Shown: piece by piece, positions 41,067-50,064 of the stretch
Position numbering within the stretch: the stretch's first letter is position 1
Layout of the letters: each line of letters starts with the position of its first letter
Source: Hyphomicrobiales bacterium
GTDB taxonomy: Bacteria > Pseudomonadota > Alphaproteobacteria > Rhizobiales > Rhizobiaceae
Length of the DNA: 64,000 nt
Assembly: GCA_900467745.1 (NCBI GenBank)
Contig: UBQW01000041.1
Coordinates: 39,108-103,107, forward strand
Direction: 5' to 3'
Translations under genes and position numbers: made by a program
The notes under the pieces: model-generated
What the model was told of the DNA's origin: nothing
What the model saw: the letters and a program-made list of their open reading frames with translations, nothing else
The model's database searches: none

Positions 41067-41897
41067 TTATCGCTTCAGGTGGCGGGTGAGGCGGCGCTCG
41101 ATCCAGTTCCACAGGTGCCTCAGGCTTTCGACCATGGCGAGATAGAAGATCGCCGCCCAGAGATAGGTTTGGTAGTCGAAGGTGCGCGAGAAGGCGTAGC
41201 GCGTCTCGCCCATGAGATCGAGCACGGTGATGATGGCGACAACGGCCGATCCCTTGATCAGGAGAATGATCTCGTTGCCATAGGGGCGCAGCGCGACGAT
41301 CAGCGCCTGCGGGAGCACAATCTTGCGGAAGGCGATGATCTTGTGGATGCCGAGCGAGGAGGCCGCCTCATGCTGGCCGCGCGGTACGCTCTCGATCGCG
41401 CCGCGCAGGATCTCGGCCTGATAGGCGGCGGTGTTGATGGTCATCGAAAACAGGCCGCAATACCAGGCGTCGCGGAAGAACCACCAGAGGCCCACGGATT
41501 CCAGCTGCGGCCGGAACTGGCCGAGGCCGTAGTAGATCAGGAAGAGCTGGGCGAGCAGCGGCGTGCCGCGGAAGATGTAGACGTAGCAGAAGGCAAGGCC
41601 GTTGATGACCTTGTTCTTCGACATGCGCGCGAAGGCGAGCGGAACGGAGAGGACTGCGCCGCAGACGACGGAGACAGCAACCAGCACGATCGTGGTCATC
41701 AAGCCGTGCAGATAACGCGGGCCGTAGCGGGTGAATTTCTCGACGTCCCAGCCCTCGATGATCATGCCGATCAGAGCGATGGCGAGGATGATCCACAGGC
41801 CAACCACGAGGCAGCCCATGACGCGGGCGAGGGTGAGTGGCTTATCGAGGTTTTTCGGGGCAGGCTGCGGGGGGATCAGGACCTCTGCGTGGCTCAT
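41067..41897 (-). CDS. Polar amino-acid ABC transporter permease (HisM/OccM-like)
   Basis: 276 residues with five or six helices. HGLMTTIVLVAVSVVCG is the family N-terminal helix, and ETEAYQAEILRGAIESVP-like block (AAYQAEILRGAIESVPRGQHEAASSLG) is the EAA loop of the HisMQ family, here read across about residues 170-195. Partner of the adjacent permease, its start overlapping that stop by four bases. Closest groups import Arg/Lys/His/ornithine or opines such as octopine and nopaline. Confidence 0.88.
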   Translation of the reverse strand: MSHAEVLIPPQPAPKNLDKPLTLARVMGCLVVGLWIILAIALIGMIIEGWDVEKFTRYGPRYLHGLMTTIVLVAVSVVCGAVLSVPLAFARMSKNKVINGLAFCYVYIFRGTPLLAQLFLIYYGLGQFRPQLESVGLWWFFRDAWYCGLFSMTINTAAYQAEILRGAIESVPRGQHEAASSLGIHKIIAFRKIVLPQALIVALRPYGNEIILLIKGSAVVAIITVLDLMGETRYAFSRTFDYQTYLWAAIFYLAMVESLRHLWNWIERRLTRHLKR

Positions 41898-42697
41898 CGG
41901 CTAATCTCCGAGCGCTTCGCCCAACGTTCGATATAGCGCAGGCCGAACGAGGAAATGATGGCAAGCCCGAGATAGATGCCGCAGGCCAGTGTGTAGAACA
42001 GAAACGCCTCCTTGGTGACCTTCACGGCGACGCCCGTCTGGCGCAGCACGTCGGCAAGGCCGATGATCGAGACGTAGGAGGTGTCCTTCAAGAGGATCAT
42101 CCAGAGATTGACGAGGCCGGGAAGGGCGATGCGCACCAGCTGCGGCAGGATGATCAGCACCATCGTGCGGCCGCGATGCAGGCCGAGCGCGTCGCCGGCT
42201 TCGTACTGGCCCTTGGGGATGGCGCGGAAGGCCGACAGAAGCACTTCCGAACAATAGGACGAGAACACGACGGACAGAGCGATGACGCCGGATACGAAGG
42301 CGTTGATCTCGACGCGACCGTCATAGCCGACCCAGGCGAGCAGCGACTGGAGCAGGATCTGCATGCCGTAATAGATGATGAACAGCGTCAGCAGTTCGGG
42401 CAGGCCACGGAAGATGGTGGTGTAGATGCCAGCGGCAAGGCGTACCGCCTTTTCTTCCGATTGCTGGCCAAGCGCCACCATGAAGCCGATGAGCAGCCCG
42501 ATCGGCAACGTCACGAGGGCGACGGCGACCGTGACCTTCAGGCCGGCGGCGATCTCATCGCCCCAGCCGGTGTCGCCACAGGCCAGAATCGTCGATTGGC
42601 CGAGCCATGTGAAAATGCCGACGGGTCCGCATAGCGGGTCAAACACATATCCAATCCAGGTCCAGAGCGAACCCAGTGCGGAGGACAATCCGCCCAT
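41894..42697 (-). CDS. Polar amino-acid ABC transporter permease (HisQ/OccQ-like)
   Basis: 267 residues. GLKVTVAVALVTLPIGLLIG begins the permease domain, and AFRAIPKGQYEAGDALGLH is the EAA loop. ATG 42697 has GAGGGGAAAC upstream; the frame back to 42739 runs into the intercistronic hairpin. A periplasmic loop near residues 30-50 with two Cys (LCGPVG, ACGDTGWGD) is typical of the rhizobial members. Forms a heterodimer with the second permease. Confidence 0.88.
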   Translation of the reverse strand: MGGLSSALGSLWTWIGYVFDPLCGPVGIFTWLGQSTILACGDTGWGDEIAAGLKVTVAVALVTLPIGLLIGFMVALGQQSEEKAVRLAAGIYTTIFRGLPELLTLFIIYYGMQILLQSLLAWVGYDGRVEINAFVSGVIALSVVFSSYCSEVLLSAFRAIPKGQYEAGDALGLHRGRTMVLIILPQLVRIALPGLVNLWMILLKDTSYVSIIGLADVLRQTGVAVKVTKEAFLFYTLACGIYLGLAIISSFGLRYIERWAKRSEISR

Positions 42698-42751
42698 GCC
42701 AAGTTTCCCCTCGCGGCTTTTGCCGCCTTGATATTGCACTCTTTGTCAAAC

Positions 42752-42782
42752 AAAAATGGCGGAAGGGCAAGCCTCCCGCCAT
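42752..42782 (-). terminator. Intercistronic hairpin between binding-protein and permease genes
   Basis: On the minus strand ATGGCGG (from 42782) pairs with CCGCCAT (to 42756), with an inner AGG/CCT pairing and a single mismatch, followed by TTTTTG. This has the form of an intrinsic terminator 24 bp after the binding-protein stop and 55 bp before the first permease start. Such partial terminators typically make the binding protein more abundant than the membrane proteins. Confidence 0.65.
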
Positions 42783-42805
42783 CGCATTTGTTTCAGGACT
42801 ACAGC

Positions 42806-43582
42806 TTATTCGGCGCCGTAGACGTCGAAATCGAAATACTTGTCCTGGATCTTCTTGTAGGTGCCGTCGGCACGGATCGCCGCGATCGCTGCGTTCAGCT
42901 TTTCGCGGAGCGGATCGCCCTGGCGAACAGCGATACCGGCGCCAACGCCGTTGATTTCCTTATCGACCGGCAGGGTCGTGAGGATCTTGCAGCATGCGCC
43001 GGCATCCGACTTGACCCACTGCGACAGAACGACGACGTCGTCGATGACGGCATCGACGCGGCCGTTCGAGATGTCGAGCTTGTACTCGTCAGCCGTCGGG
43101 TAGAGCTTCAGCTCGGTGTCGGGCAGGTGCTTTTCGGCGTAGTTGGCGTGCGTGGTCGAGGTCTGCGCGCCGATCGTCTTGCCCTTGAGGCCTTCCACGT
43201 CGGTGACGGTGGAGTCCTTCGGCACGGCGACTGCCGGCGGGGTGTTGTAATACTTGTTGGTGAAGTCGACGAGCTTCGAACGCTCCGGCGTGATCGACAT
43301 CGACGAGATGATCATGTCGAACTTCTTGGCGTTGAGGCCGGGGATGATGCCGTCCCAGTCGCTGCTGACGATGGTGCAGTCTGCCTTCATCTGCGTGCAG
43401 AGCGCACGGGCGATGTCCATGTCGAAGCCGAGGAACTGGCCGCTTGCGTCAACATATTCGAAGGGCGGGTAGGTCGAGTCCGTACCGATGACATACTTCT
43501 CGCCATCGGCCATGGCCGAGCCCGCGAAAAGAGACATCGCGGCGATCGAGGCGGCTGCGAGAAAACGGGTGGAGATATGCAT
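42806..43582 (-). CDS. Polar amino-acid ABC transporter substrate-binding protein
   Basis: 258 residues. Signal peptide about 1-25 (FLAAASIAAMSLFAGSAMA). Mature protein begins with YVIGTDSTYPPFEYVDASG and has FDMDIARALC, MIISSMSITPERSKLVDFT and SNGRVDAVIDD, all typical of the HisJ/ArgT/OccT periplasmic binding proteins (family 3). Likely ligands are basic amino acids or opines. First gene of an SBP-permease-permease unit. Confidence 0.9.
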   Translation of the reverse strand: MHISTRFLAAASIAAMSLFAGSAMADGEKYVIGTDSTYPPFEYVDASGQFLGFDMDIARALCTQMKADCTIVSSDWDGIIPGLNAKKFDMIISSMSITPERSKLVDFTNKYYNTPPAVAVPKDSTVTDVEGLKGKTIGAQTSTTHANYAEKHLPDTELKLYPTADEYKLDISNGRVDAVIDDVVVLSQWVKSDAGACCKILTTLPVDKEINGVGAGIAVRQGDPLREKLNAAIAAIRADGTYKKIQDKYFDFDVYGAE

Positions 43583-43900
43583 GTGAGTCCTCTCTGTTGG
43601 TTACCGCATGCCATCCCTTTGTTTTTTTGGTGGCATGAAGCAGGACGCTGCTTTGCAACGCCTTGCCGCGATAATCAAACCTTTTTTACGCGGATTGCAA
43701 CTGCTTTCACCGCGTTGTTGTGCATCGCAACTATGGCGAAGCTGAACGTTTGCAGACCGTCATATTCATACCGGGTTAATGCGGCAATTCTTAAGACCAT
43801 GGAACGAATCCTGGCGTGCTCAGTTTAGCAAGGCTTGTTTGCGTGCCGAAAAGAGACGTCGTTGCGAACGCGAAGAATAAACAAGGAACGAGGAAACCTT
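43583..43900. other. 318 bp divergent intergenic region
   Basis: Between the amino-acid binding-protein gene and the OmpA-like gene. AT-rich middle (CTTTGTTTTTTTGG, CCTTTTTTACGCGG) probably holds the divergent promoters. A dyad CATGCCA (43607-43613) / TGGCATG (43631-43637) lies 25 bp before the binding-protein start and could be an operator or leader hairpin. The OmpA ATG has AAGGAACGAGG upstream. No further gene seen. Confidence 0.5.
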
Positions 43901-46135
43901 ATGGGAATGAAATCCAGATTGTTTGCCAGCGCGGCCTTTCCGCTTCTGTCCCTGTCGCTTGTGCTGCCCCCGGCGCACGTGTTTGCGGCAGCGCCGAGCG
44001 TCGAAGAGGTCGGAGCAGGCCATCGGGCCGTCGCGGGCAGCTTCGAGGTAGCGCAGGATGCGACCTCGGAAGAGGAGCTCCTGAAGAAGCGTCAGCAGCA
44101 GGAACAGGAACAGCAGCAGCAGGCACCGGCCGAAGCGCCGAAGGCCGCCGAACCTCCGGCCGAGCCGCCACCGGCACCCAAGCGCGAAGCACCCGCCGAA
44201 GCTCCTCCGGCTGCCGCCGAACCGGCGCCACAGGCCGAAGCGCCTGCCGAGAAGCCGAGAAAGCGCCAGCCGGCGGCAGAACAGCCTGCCGCTGAACCGC
44301 AGGCAGCCGAGCCCGCCCAGCAGGAAGCGCCCGCTGAAAAGCCGCGCCGCCAGAAGCAGCCGGCCGCCGAACAGCAGCAGGAGCAGGTAGCACCGACCGC
44401 CGAGCAGCCGGCTGAACAGCCGCGCCGCAAGAAGCGCGAACAGCAGCCGCAGCAGGAAGAAGCCGCGCCGCAGCAGCAGCCCGCCGAGCAGGCCGCCCCG
44501 CAGGCGGAACAGCCGCAGGCCGAGCAGGCACAGCCCGAGCAGGCAAAGCCACCGCGCAAGAACGGCAAGCCGGCTGCCGCCGAGGGCAGCGAACAGCCTG
44601 CAAAGCCACACAAGAAGCCAACGGCCGAAGCACCGCAGGCCGAGCCTGCTCAAAAGCCGGCCGCGGAGACCGCGCCCGCAACCGAGCAGCCAGCTCCTGA
44701 CAATGCCGCCAAGCCGCAGGAAGCACCCGCGGGCAAGGCGCCCGTTCCGGCTCAGCAGCCTGCCGAAGCGCAGCCCCAGGTGGCGCCCGGTCAGGCCAAG
44801 CCAGATCAAGCACCCGCGCAGCAGCAGGGCGAACAGGTTGCTCCGGGCCAGCCGGGCACACCCGCCGGTCAGCCTGCTGATCAGGCCGGCCAGCCGCCGG
44901 CAGGTCAGCCACCCGTTGCCCAGACCGAGCAGCCGATCCCGGCTCCTGAGAAGGTGACGCCGCAGGAACTCGAGCGCCGCAAGGAAATCGCCGCCGATCC
45001 GAGCAAGAGCACCGAAACCGTCGTCCTGCCTGTGCAGAACGGTGCTGCCGTTCTCGACAGCGACAAGGATGCGGATCGTTCCGGCGGTGTGCAGTCGCGC
45101 CGCGACCGCGACAAGCAGCGCGGCCAGGAGCAGCAGGTCCGCGTGCCGAAGTCCGACGCCGACGCTCAGTTGGCGGCGCCGGGTGCCGCAAAGCCTGCGC
45201 CTATCAAGATCGAAGCGATCACCGCCGAGCAGGGCCAGCGTCTGGACCAGCGCCCGCAATTCGCTCGTCCCGACGGTGCGAATTTCGGCCAGCGTGGTGA
45301 CGACAACCGCGTCATCATCCAGTTCAACAACCAGACCTATGTTCGTGGTGATGACGACCGCCGGTTCCTGCGCGACGGCGAGCGGCCGATCTACGAGCAG
45401 CTGCCGCGTGACCGCTATCGCGAGACGATCGATCGCGACGGCTACCAGATCGTGACGGTGCGCAATCGCTACGGCGATATCATCCAGCGTTCGCGCATCG
45501 ACAATCGCGGCCGCGAGCACGTGCTCTATTACACGCCTGACCTCTACGACAATCCCGACCGCGACTACTTCGAGGATCCGGGTGCCGATCTGCCGCCGAT
45601 GCGCCTGCGCATTCCGCTGCAGGACTACATCATGGACACCAGCAGCGACGACAATCGCGACTATTACGACTTCCTGCGCGAGCCGCCTGTCGAGCCGGTC
45701 GAACGTGTCTATTCGCTGAACGAAGTGAAGTATTCGGCTCGTATTCGCGACAAGGTCCGCCGTATCGACTTGGATACCGTGACGTTTGCGACGGGTAGCG
45801 CCGAAATCCCGATGAGCCAGGCACGCAGCCTGCGCAAGGTGGCCGACGCGATCAACGAGGTGCTGAAGAAGGACCCGACCGAAACCTTCCTGATTGAAGG
45901 TCATACCGACGCTGTTGGTTCCGACCAGAGCAACCTGATCCTGTCCGACCAGCGCGCGGAATCGGTGGCCAACGTGATGACCGACGTCTACGGCATCCCG
46001 CCAGAAAACCTGGCGACCCAGGGCTATGGCGAGCGTTACCTGAAGGTCAACACGCAGGGACCGGAGCAGGAAAACCGCCGCGTCACCATTCGCCGCGTGA
46101 CGGCGCTGGTGCGGCCGGTGGCCTCGCGCAACTAA
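43901..46135 (+). CDS. OmpA-family protein with a very long Pro/Ala/Gln/Glu-rich linker
   Basis: 744 residues. Signal peptide about 1-28 (SRLFASAAFPLLSLSLVLPP). From about residue 60 to 380 the sequence is a low-complexity run rich in Pro, Ala, Gln, Glu and Lys (PAEAP, EQPAEQP, QPAEQAAPQ). A conserved central region follows (about 440-600; DDRRFLRDGERPIYEQLPRD, DYIMDTSSDDNRDYYDFL). The last ~120 residues are an OmpA peptidoglycan-binding domain with VTFATGSAEIPMSQARSLRK, FLIEGHTDAVGSDQSN and LSDQRAESVANVM. Likely spans the periplasm and binds murein. ATG 43901 has AAGGAACGAGG upstream; the open frame starts at 43835. Confidence 0.88.
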   Translation: MGMKSRLFASAAFPLLSLSLVLPPAHVFAAAPSVEEVGAGHRAVAGSFEVAQDATSEEELLKKRQQQEQEQQQQAPAEAPKAAEPPAEPPPAPKREAPAEAPPAAAEPAPQAEAPAEKPRKRQPAAEQPAAEPQAAEPAQQEAPAEKPRRQKQPAAEQQQEQVAPTAEQPAEQPRRKKREQQPQQEEAAPQQQPAEQAAPQAEQPQAEQAQPEQAKPPRKNGKPAAAEGSEQPAKPHKKPTAEAPQAEPAQKPAAETAPATEQPAPDNAAKPQEAPAGKAPVPAQQPAEAQPQVAPGQAKPDQAPAQQQGEQVAPGQPGTPAGQPADQAGQPPAGQPPVAQTEQPIPAPEKVTPQELERRKEIAADPSKSTETVVLPVQNGAAVLDSDKDADRSGGVQSRRDRDKQRGQEQQVRVPKSDADAQLAAPGAAKPAPIKIEAITAEQGQRLDQRPQFARPDGANFGQRGDDNRVIIQFNNQTYVRGDDDRRFLRDGERPIYEQLPRDRYRETIDRDGYQIVTVRNRYGDIIQRSRIDNRGREHVLYYTPDLYDNPDRDYFEDPGADLPPMRLRIPLQDYIMDTSSDDNRDYYDFLREPPVEPVERVYSLNEVKYSARIRDKVRRIDLDTVTFATGSAEIPMSQARSLRKVADAINEVLKKDPTETFLIEGHTDAVGSDQSNLILSDQRAESVANVMTDVYGIPPENLATQGYGERYLKVNTQGPEQENRRVTIRRVTALVRPVASRN

Positions 46136-46160
46136 GAGCGCGCATAAGCATCGACAACAA

Positions 46161-46197
46161 GAAAGGCCGCCGGGCGATCGGCGGCCTTTCCTGTTTC
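46161..46197 (+). terminator. Strong hairpin after the OmpA-like gene
   Basis: Arms 46161-46171 and 46180-46190 (GAAAGGCCGCC / GGCGGCCTTTC), 11 bp perfect, 8-base loop, followed by CTGTTTC. It lies 25 bp after the stop and 17 bp before the convergent mobB stop, so it may serve both directions. Confidence 0.75.
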
Positions 46198-46206
46198 AGA
46201 TGGTGC

Positions 46207-46722
46207 TTACTTCAGGGGCGGGAGATCGACGGTTGCCGCGATGAAATCGGCGATGGCAAGCGTGTCGTCGAGGTCGAAGACGGGCAGACTGGTATCCGCC
46301 ACCGGATGATCGGCGGCGATGGCGACGATGTGGGGATCGCCTGACGCCAGCGGCTCGCGGTTTGCCGCTTCCAGCCGGCGCGCCTCGATCTTCGGGATCG
46401 GCTCGCGCTTGTAGCCCTCAATGAGGACGAGATCGCAGGGCGCGATACGGGCGAGGATTTCCTCGAAACTCGGTTCGGCCGCGCCGCGGTGCATGATAGC
46501 GTAGCGCGTGCCGGAGACGATCGTCACCTCGTGCGCGCCCGCCTGGCGGTGGCGGTAGCTGTCGGCGCCGACCTTGTCGATGTCGAAGTCATGGTGGGCA
46601 TGCTTGATCGTCGAAATCCGGTAGCCGCGGCGGGTGAACTCCTCGACGAGGCGAACCGCAAGCCCGGTCTTGCCGGAATTCTTCCAGCCGGAAATGCCGA
46701 AGATCTTTGGCCGCTCGCTCAT
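46207..46722 (-). CDS. mobB: Molybdopterin-guanine dinucleotide biosynthesis adapter MobB
   Basis: 171 residues. P-loop ISGWKNSGKTGLAVRLV (about 10-26), then GYRISTIKHAHHDFDIDKVG and DLVLIEGYKREPIPKIE, all MobB marks. MobB binds GTP and assists MobA in attaching GMP to molybdopterin. Its ATG overlaps the mobA stop by four bases. Confidence 0.94.
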   Translation of the reverse strand: MSERPKIFGISGWKNSGKTGLAVRLVEEFTRRGYRISTIKHAHHDFDIDKVGADSYRHRQAGAHEVTIVSGTRYAIMHRGAAEPSFEEILARIAPCDLVLIEGYKREPIPKIEARRLEAANREPLASGDPHIVAIAADHPVADTSLPVFDLDDTLAIADFIAATVDLPPLK

Positions 46723-47378
46723 GTCAGCACCTTTATCCAGCGCTCGGCCTCGGCGAGATCATCGGGCGTGTTGACGTTGAAGAACGGGTCGAGCAGGCTT
46801 GCCCGCGTCGGGCGCAGCGGGAAAGCAACTTCCGCAACGTCATGCCGTAACAGGAAGTCGCGAACGCGGCGCTTCTCATCGGTTGCGATCCAGCTTTCTA
46901 AGTCGTCGGCAAGCGCCACCGGCCACAGGCCAAAGACGGGATGGCTGCGACCCTCGGAGGTGGCGATGGCGATCCGCGTCGGCGTGTCGATGGCCGCTGC
47001 CAGCCAATCGACGAGATCGTGGGGGAAGAATGGGCTGTCGACGGAGACGGTCGCGACATGCGTTACCGCGGGCAGGCTTGCGCCATGCGCCATGGCGGCG
47101 TGGATGCCGGCCATGGGGCCGGCCTTGCCGGGGATGATATCGGGAATGAAGGGGCGGTTGCAGCGATCAGGCGCGGCGTCGGCATTGACGGCGACGGAGA
47201 TGACCTGCGGCGATAGCTGCTCGATGACGCGATCGAGAAGCGTGCGGCCCGAGAGCGTGACGCCTGCCTTGTCGCGGCCCATGCGCGAGGAGCGTCCGCC
47301 GGCAAGCACGACGCCCGGAATGTTGGATCGGTCGAGCGTGAAGCCGCTCGCTGGGTTGAGGATTGGGCGTTTGGCCAT
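46719..47378 (-). CDS. mobA: Molybdenum cofactor guanylyltransferase MobA
   Basis: 219 residues. The nucleotidyltransferase signature VVLAGGRSSRMGRDKAGVTL begins about residue 25, with the metal-binding SVDSPFFP loop near 100. Transfers GMP from GTP to Mo-molybdopterin, giving the MGD cofactor used by DMSO-reductase-type enzymes. Start is one base into the end of the upstream DMT gene, so DMT-mobA-mobB is one operon. Confidence 0.95.
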   Translation of the reverse strand: MAKRPILNPASGFTLDRSNIPGVVLAGGRSSRMGRDKAGVTLSGRTLLDRVIEQLSPQVISVAVNADAAPDRCNRPFIPDIIPGKAGPMAGIHAAMAHGASLPAVTHVATVSVDSPFFPHDLVDWLAAAIDTPTRIAIATSEGRSHPVFGLWPVALADDLESWIATDEKRRVRDFLLRHDVAEVAFPLRPTRASLLDPFFNVNTPDDLAEAERWIKVLT

Positions 47379-48286
47379 CAGACCGGTACTCTCGGTTCGG
47401 ATTCCTGTGCGACCGGCGCGCCGCGTCGCTTGGCCTCACGATAGAAGGTGTAGAGCCCGGAGGCGATGATGATCGCGGCGCCGATCACGGTCCATGCATC
47501 CGGGATCTCGGCGAAGAACAACCAGCCGAGCAGGGCCGAGAAGATGAGGCTGGTATAACGCAGCGGCGCGACGAAGGAGATTTCACCGGTGCGCATGGCG
47601 ACGATCACGGACTGGTAGCCGATGAGCACGAGGACCGCAGCCAGAACGATATGCGTCAGCGAGGTCGCGCTGACCGGGCGCCAGCCACCGAGAAGCGGCG
47701 TCAGCAGCGCACCGAATATGGTGACGGACACGGCGGTGATTACCGTGATCATCAGCGAGGGAATGCTGGGATCGATGCCGCGTGTCGCCAAGTCGCGACC
47801 GGCGGTCACCAGGACGCTTACGATGCAGATCAGGGCCGCGGCATTGAAGCCGTCGGCGCCGGGGCGGACAATAATCATCACGCCAGCCAGGCCGGCGAGA
47901 ATGGCCAGCAGCCGGCGCCAGCCGACCGGTTCCCCGAAGAAGAGGACTGCACCAACGGTGACGACGAGTGGCAGGGACTGCAGTATGGCCGAGGCGTTCG
48001 CGATCGGCATCATGCCGAGCACGGTTATATAGGTGACCGCCGCCAAAATCTCGCAGCCGACGCGAAGCGCGACCATCGGCTCCAAAACGATCCGCCAGGA
48101 GCGCAAAGCTCCCATCCGCCGGGCGACGACAAAGACCAGGACACTGGTGAACAGACCACGCAGGCACATGATCTGGCCGGCATTCATCTCTGAAATCACG
48201 GATTTCGACAGGGCATCGCTGGCGGAAAAACCCGCCATGGCCGCCGTCATGTAGATTGCACCCTCAGTATTGCTCGACCGCGGCAT
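47378..48286 (-). CDS. DMT superfamily transporter (EamA type)
   Basis: 302 residues, ten hydrophobic helices in two EamA repeats (each about 130 residues; SGALFFGEP-like VGAVLFFGEPVGW and LLGWLFFAEIPDAWTV). Charged N- and C-terminal tails. EamA proteins export or import small metabolites; substrate not predictable. Its stop overlaps the mobA start, although a functional link to the molybdenum cofactor is not obvious. Confidence 0.87.
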   Translation of the reverse strand: MPRSSNTEGAIYMTAAMAGFSASDALSKSVISEMNAGQIMCLRGLFTSVLVFVVARRMGALRSWRIVLEPMVALRVGCEILAAVTYITVLGMMPIANASAILQSLPLVVTVGAVLFFGEPVGWRRLLAILAGLAGVMIIVRPGADGFNAAALICIVSVLVTAGRDLATRGIDPSIPSLMITVITAVSVTIFGALLTPLLGGWRPVSATSLTHIVLAAVLVLIGYQSVIVAMRTGEISFVAPLRYTSLIFSALLGWLFFAEIPDAWTVIGAAIIIASGLYTFYREAKRRGAPVAQESEPRVPV

Positions 48287-48420
48287 TTAGAAATTCCGAT
48301 TCCATCCCGCGGACTTCTTAGTGCCTGCCGCGTGCGATTGAAATCAAATCGGTGCCACACCCGAGATAATTCGATTGCGCAGTGCACAATGGCGCTACTT
48401 AACCTACCGCGCGCGGCGAG

Positions 48421-49467
48421 TCACCCGCCGGTGACGCTCATGTGGCGGCTGACGGCGGGGCGGTTATGGGTGCGGTCGATGATGAAGTCGTGGCCCTTGG
48501 GCTTGCGGGAAATCGCTTCGTCTATCGCGGCGTAGAGCAATCCGTCGTCCTCGGTTGCCCGTACGGCCGAGCGCAGGTCGGCGGCGTCGTTCTGGCCGAG
48601 GCACATGTAGAGCGTGCCGGTGCAGGTGAGGCGCACGCGGTTGCAGCTCTCGCAGAAATTATGGGTCATCGGCGTGATGAAGCCCATGCGACCGCCGGTT
48701 TCCTCGACGGTGACGTAGCGGGCAGGGCCACCTGTGCGGTAGCCGATTTCGCTCATCGTGAACTGCTTTTCGAGATCGGCGCGCAGCTTGGAGAGCGGCA
48801 GGTAGCGATCGGTGCGATCCTCCTCGATCTCTCCCATCGGCATGGTTTCGATCACGGTCAGATCCATGCTGCGACCATGGGCGAAGCGGATCATCTCGGG
48901 CATCTCGACGTCGTTGAAATCCTTGAGGGCGACGGCGTTGAGCTTGATGTGCAGGCCTGCCTTCTGGGCGGCGTCGATGCCGTCCATGACCTTGTGGAAG
49001 TCGCCCCAGCGGGTGATCTCGCGGAACTTGTCGGGATTGAGCGTATCCAGCGACACGTTGATGCGGCGAACGCCGCAATCATAGAGCTCGTCGGCATAGC
49101 GCGCGAGCTGCGAGCCGTTGGTGGTCAGCGTCAGCTCGTCGAGGCCGGAGCCGATCTGTTTGCCGAGTTGGCGCACGAGATGCATGATGTTCTTGCGCAC
49201 CAGCGGCTCGCCGCCGGTCAGTCTCAGCTTGCGTACACCCTTGGCGATAAAGGCGGAACAGAGCCTGTTCAGCTCCTCCAGCGTAAGAAGATCCTTCTTC
49301 GGCAGGAAGTTCATGTTCTCGGCCATGCAATAGGTGCAGCGAAAATCGCAGCGATCGGTCACAGAGACGCGCAGATAGGTGACGGCCCGCTGAAACGGGT
49401 CGATCATCGGTTTCGCATCGGCCACGAGCGGCGCGGCGTTGGCGATCGTTCCTACCTTGCTGTTCAC
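48421..49467 (-). CDS. moaA: GTP 3',8-cyclase MoaA
   Basis: 348 residues. Radical SAM enzyme for the first step of molybdopterin synthesis. N-terminal [4Fe-4S] cluster motif CDFRCTYC (Cys 40, 44, 47), SAM-binding TGGEPLVR, C-terminal cluster motif CESCNRVRLTC and the obligatory C-terminal Gly-Gly. I start at GTG 49467, which has GGAGACTGTA upstream and gives the usual length; the frame extends to 49521. On the same strand as DMT-mobA-mobB, 134 bp upstream of it. Confidence 0.95.
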   Translation of the reverse strand: MNSKVGTIANAAPLVADAKPMIDPFQRAVTYLRVSVTDRCDFRCTYCMAENMNFLPKKDLLTLEELNRLCSAFIAKGVRKLRLTGGEPLVRKNIMHLVRQLGKQIGSGLDELTLTTNGSQLARYADELYDCGVRRINVSLDTLNPDKFREITRWGDFHKVMDGIDAAQKAGLHIKLNAVALKDFNDVEMPEMIRFAHGRSMDLTVIETMPMGEIEEDRTDRYLPLSKLRADLEKQFTMSEIGYRTGGPARYVTVEETGGRMGFITPMTHNFCESCNRVRLTCTGTLYMCLGQNDAADLRSAVRATEDDGLLYAAIDEAISRKPKGHDFIIDRTHNRPAVSRHMSVTGG

Positions 49468-49601
49468 TACAGTCTCCAATCCATACTCAATGTGCGTACT
49501 GTGCAGCGCAACGTCAAGCAAGAGGCGGCACGCATACGTTAAATTGAACTTGCCTCAAAGAGGCGCATTGCCTACTCCTCGAAACGAAGAGGAGCACACT
49601 C

Positions 49602-49976
49602 ATGAGCGACATCTGGCCGACAGAGCTGAAGGTGACGAAGGACCGGCAGCAGCTGGTCATCACCTTCAATAATGGTGAGAGTTTCACGCTCAGCGCCGAG
49701 ATGCTGCGCGTGCTGTCGCCATCGGCGGAAGTGCAGGGCCATGGTCCGGGTCAGAAGGTCACCGTCCCCGGCAAGCGCAACGTCGCGATCATCTCGATGA
49801 CACCTACCGGCAACTATGCCGTCAGGATCGGCTTCGACGACATGCACGACACCGGCATATTCACATGGTCCTATCTGCGCGAGCTCGGAGAGCGTGGCGA
49901 AGAGCTTTTCGCTGCCTACGAAAGCGAGCTGCGGGAGAAGGGCATGACCCGTGACACGTCGGAAAAGCCGCGCTGA
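49602..49976 (+). CDS. DUF971 family protein
   Basis: 124 residues. WPTELKVTKDRQQLVITFNN and IGFDDMHDTGIFTWSYLREL match DUF971, the fold of the gamma-butyrobetaine hydroxylase N-terminal domain. It often occurs with Mrp/ApbC Fe-S proteins or Moco genes. ATG 49602 follows GAAGAGGAG. Divergent from moaA, which fits the reported association with cofactor genes. Confidence 0.85.
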   Translation: MSDIWPTELKVTKDRQQLVITFNNGESFTLSAEMLRVLSPSAEVQGHGPGQKVTVPGKRNVAIISMTPTGNYAVRIGFDDMHDTGIFTWSYLRELGERGEELFAAYESELREKGMTRDTSEKPR

Positions 49977-50064
49977 GGCTTATCGGCAGCCGAGGTGACG
50001 CGTGTCACGGCAGCGTCATTTTAGGCGGCTAATTACTGTTGTGAAACAAGGCGATGGCACGACC

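Noticed and set aside
43820..45904. 694-codon minus-strand open frame antisense to the OmpA-like gene
   Set aside because: Its Leu/Arg-rich low-complexity content mirrors the Pro/Ala/Gln/Glu linker of the real gene.
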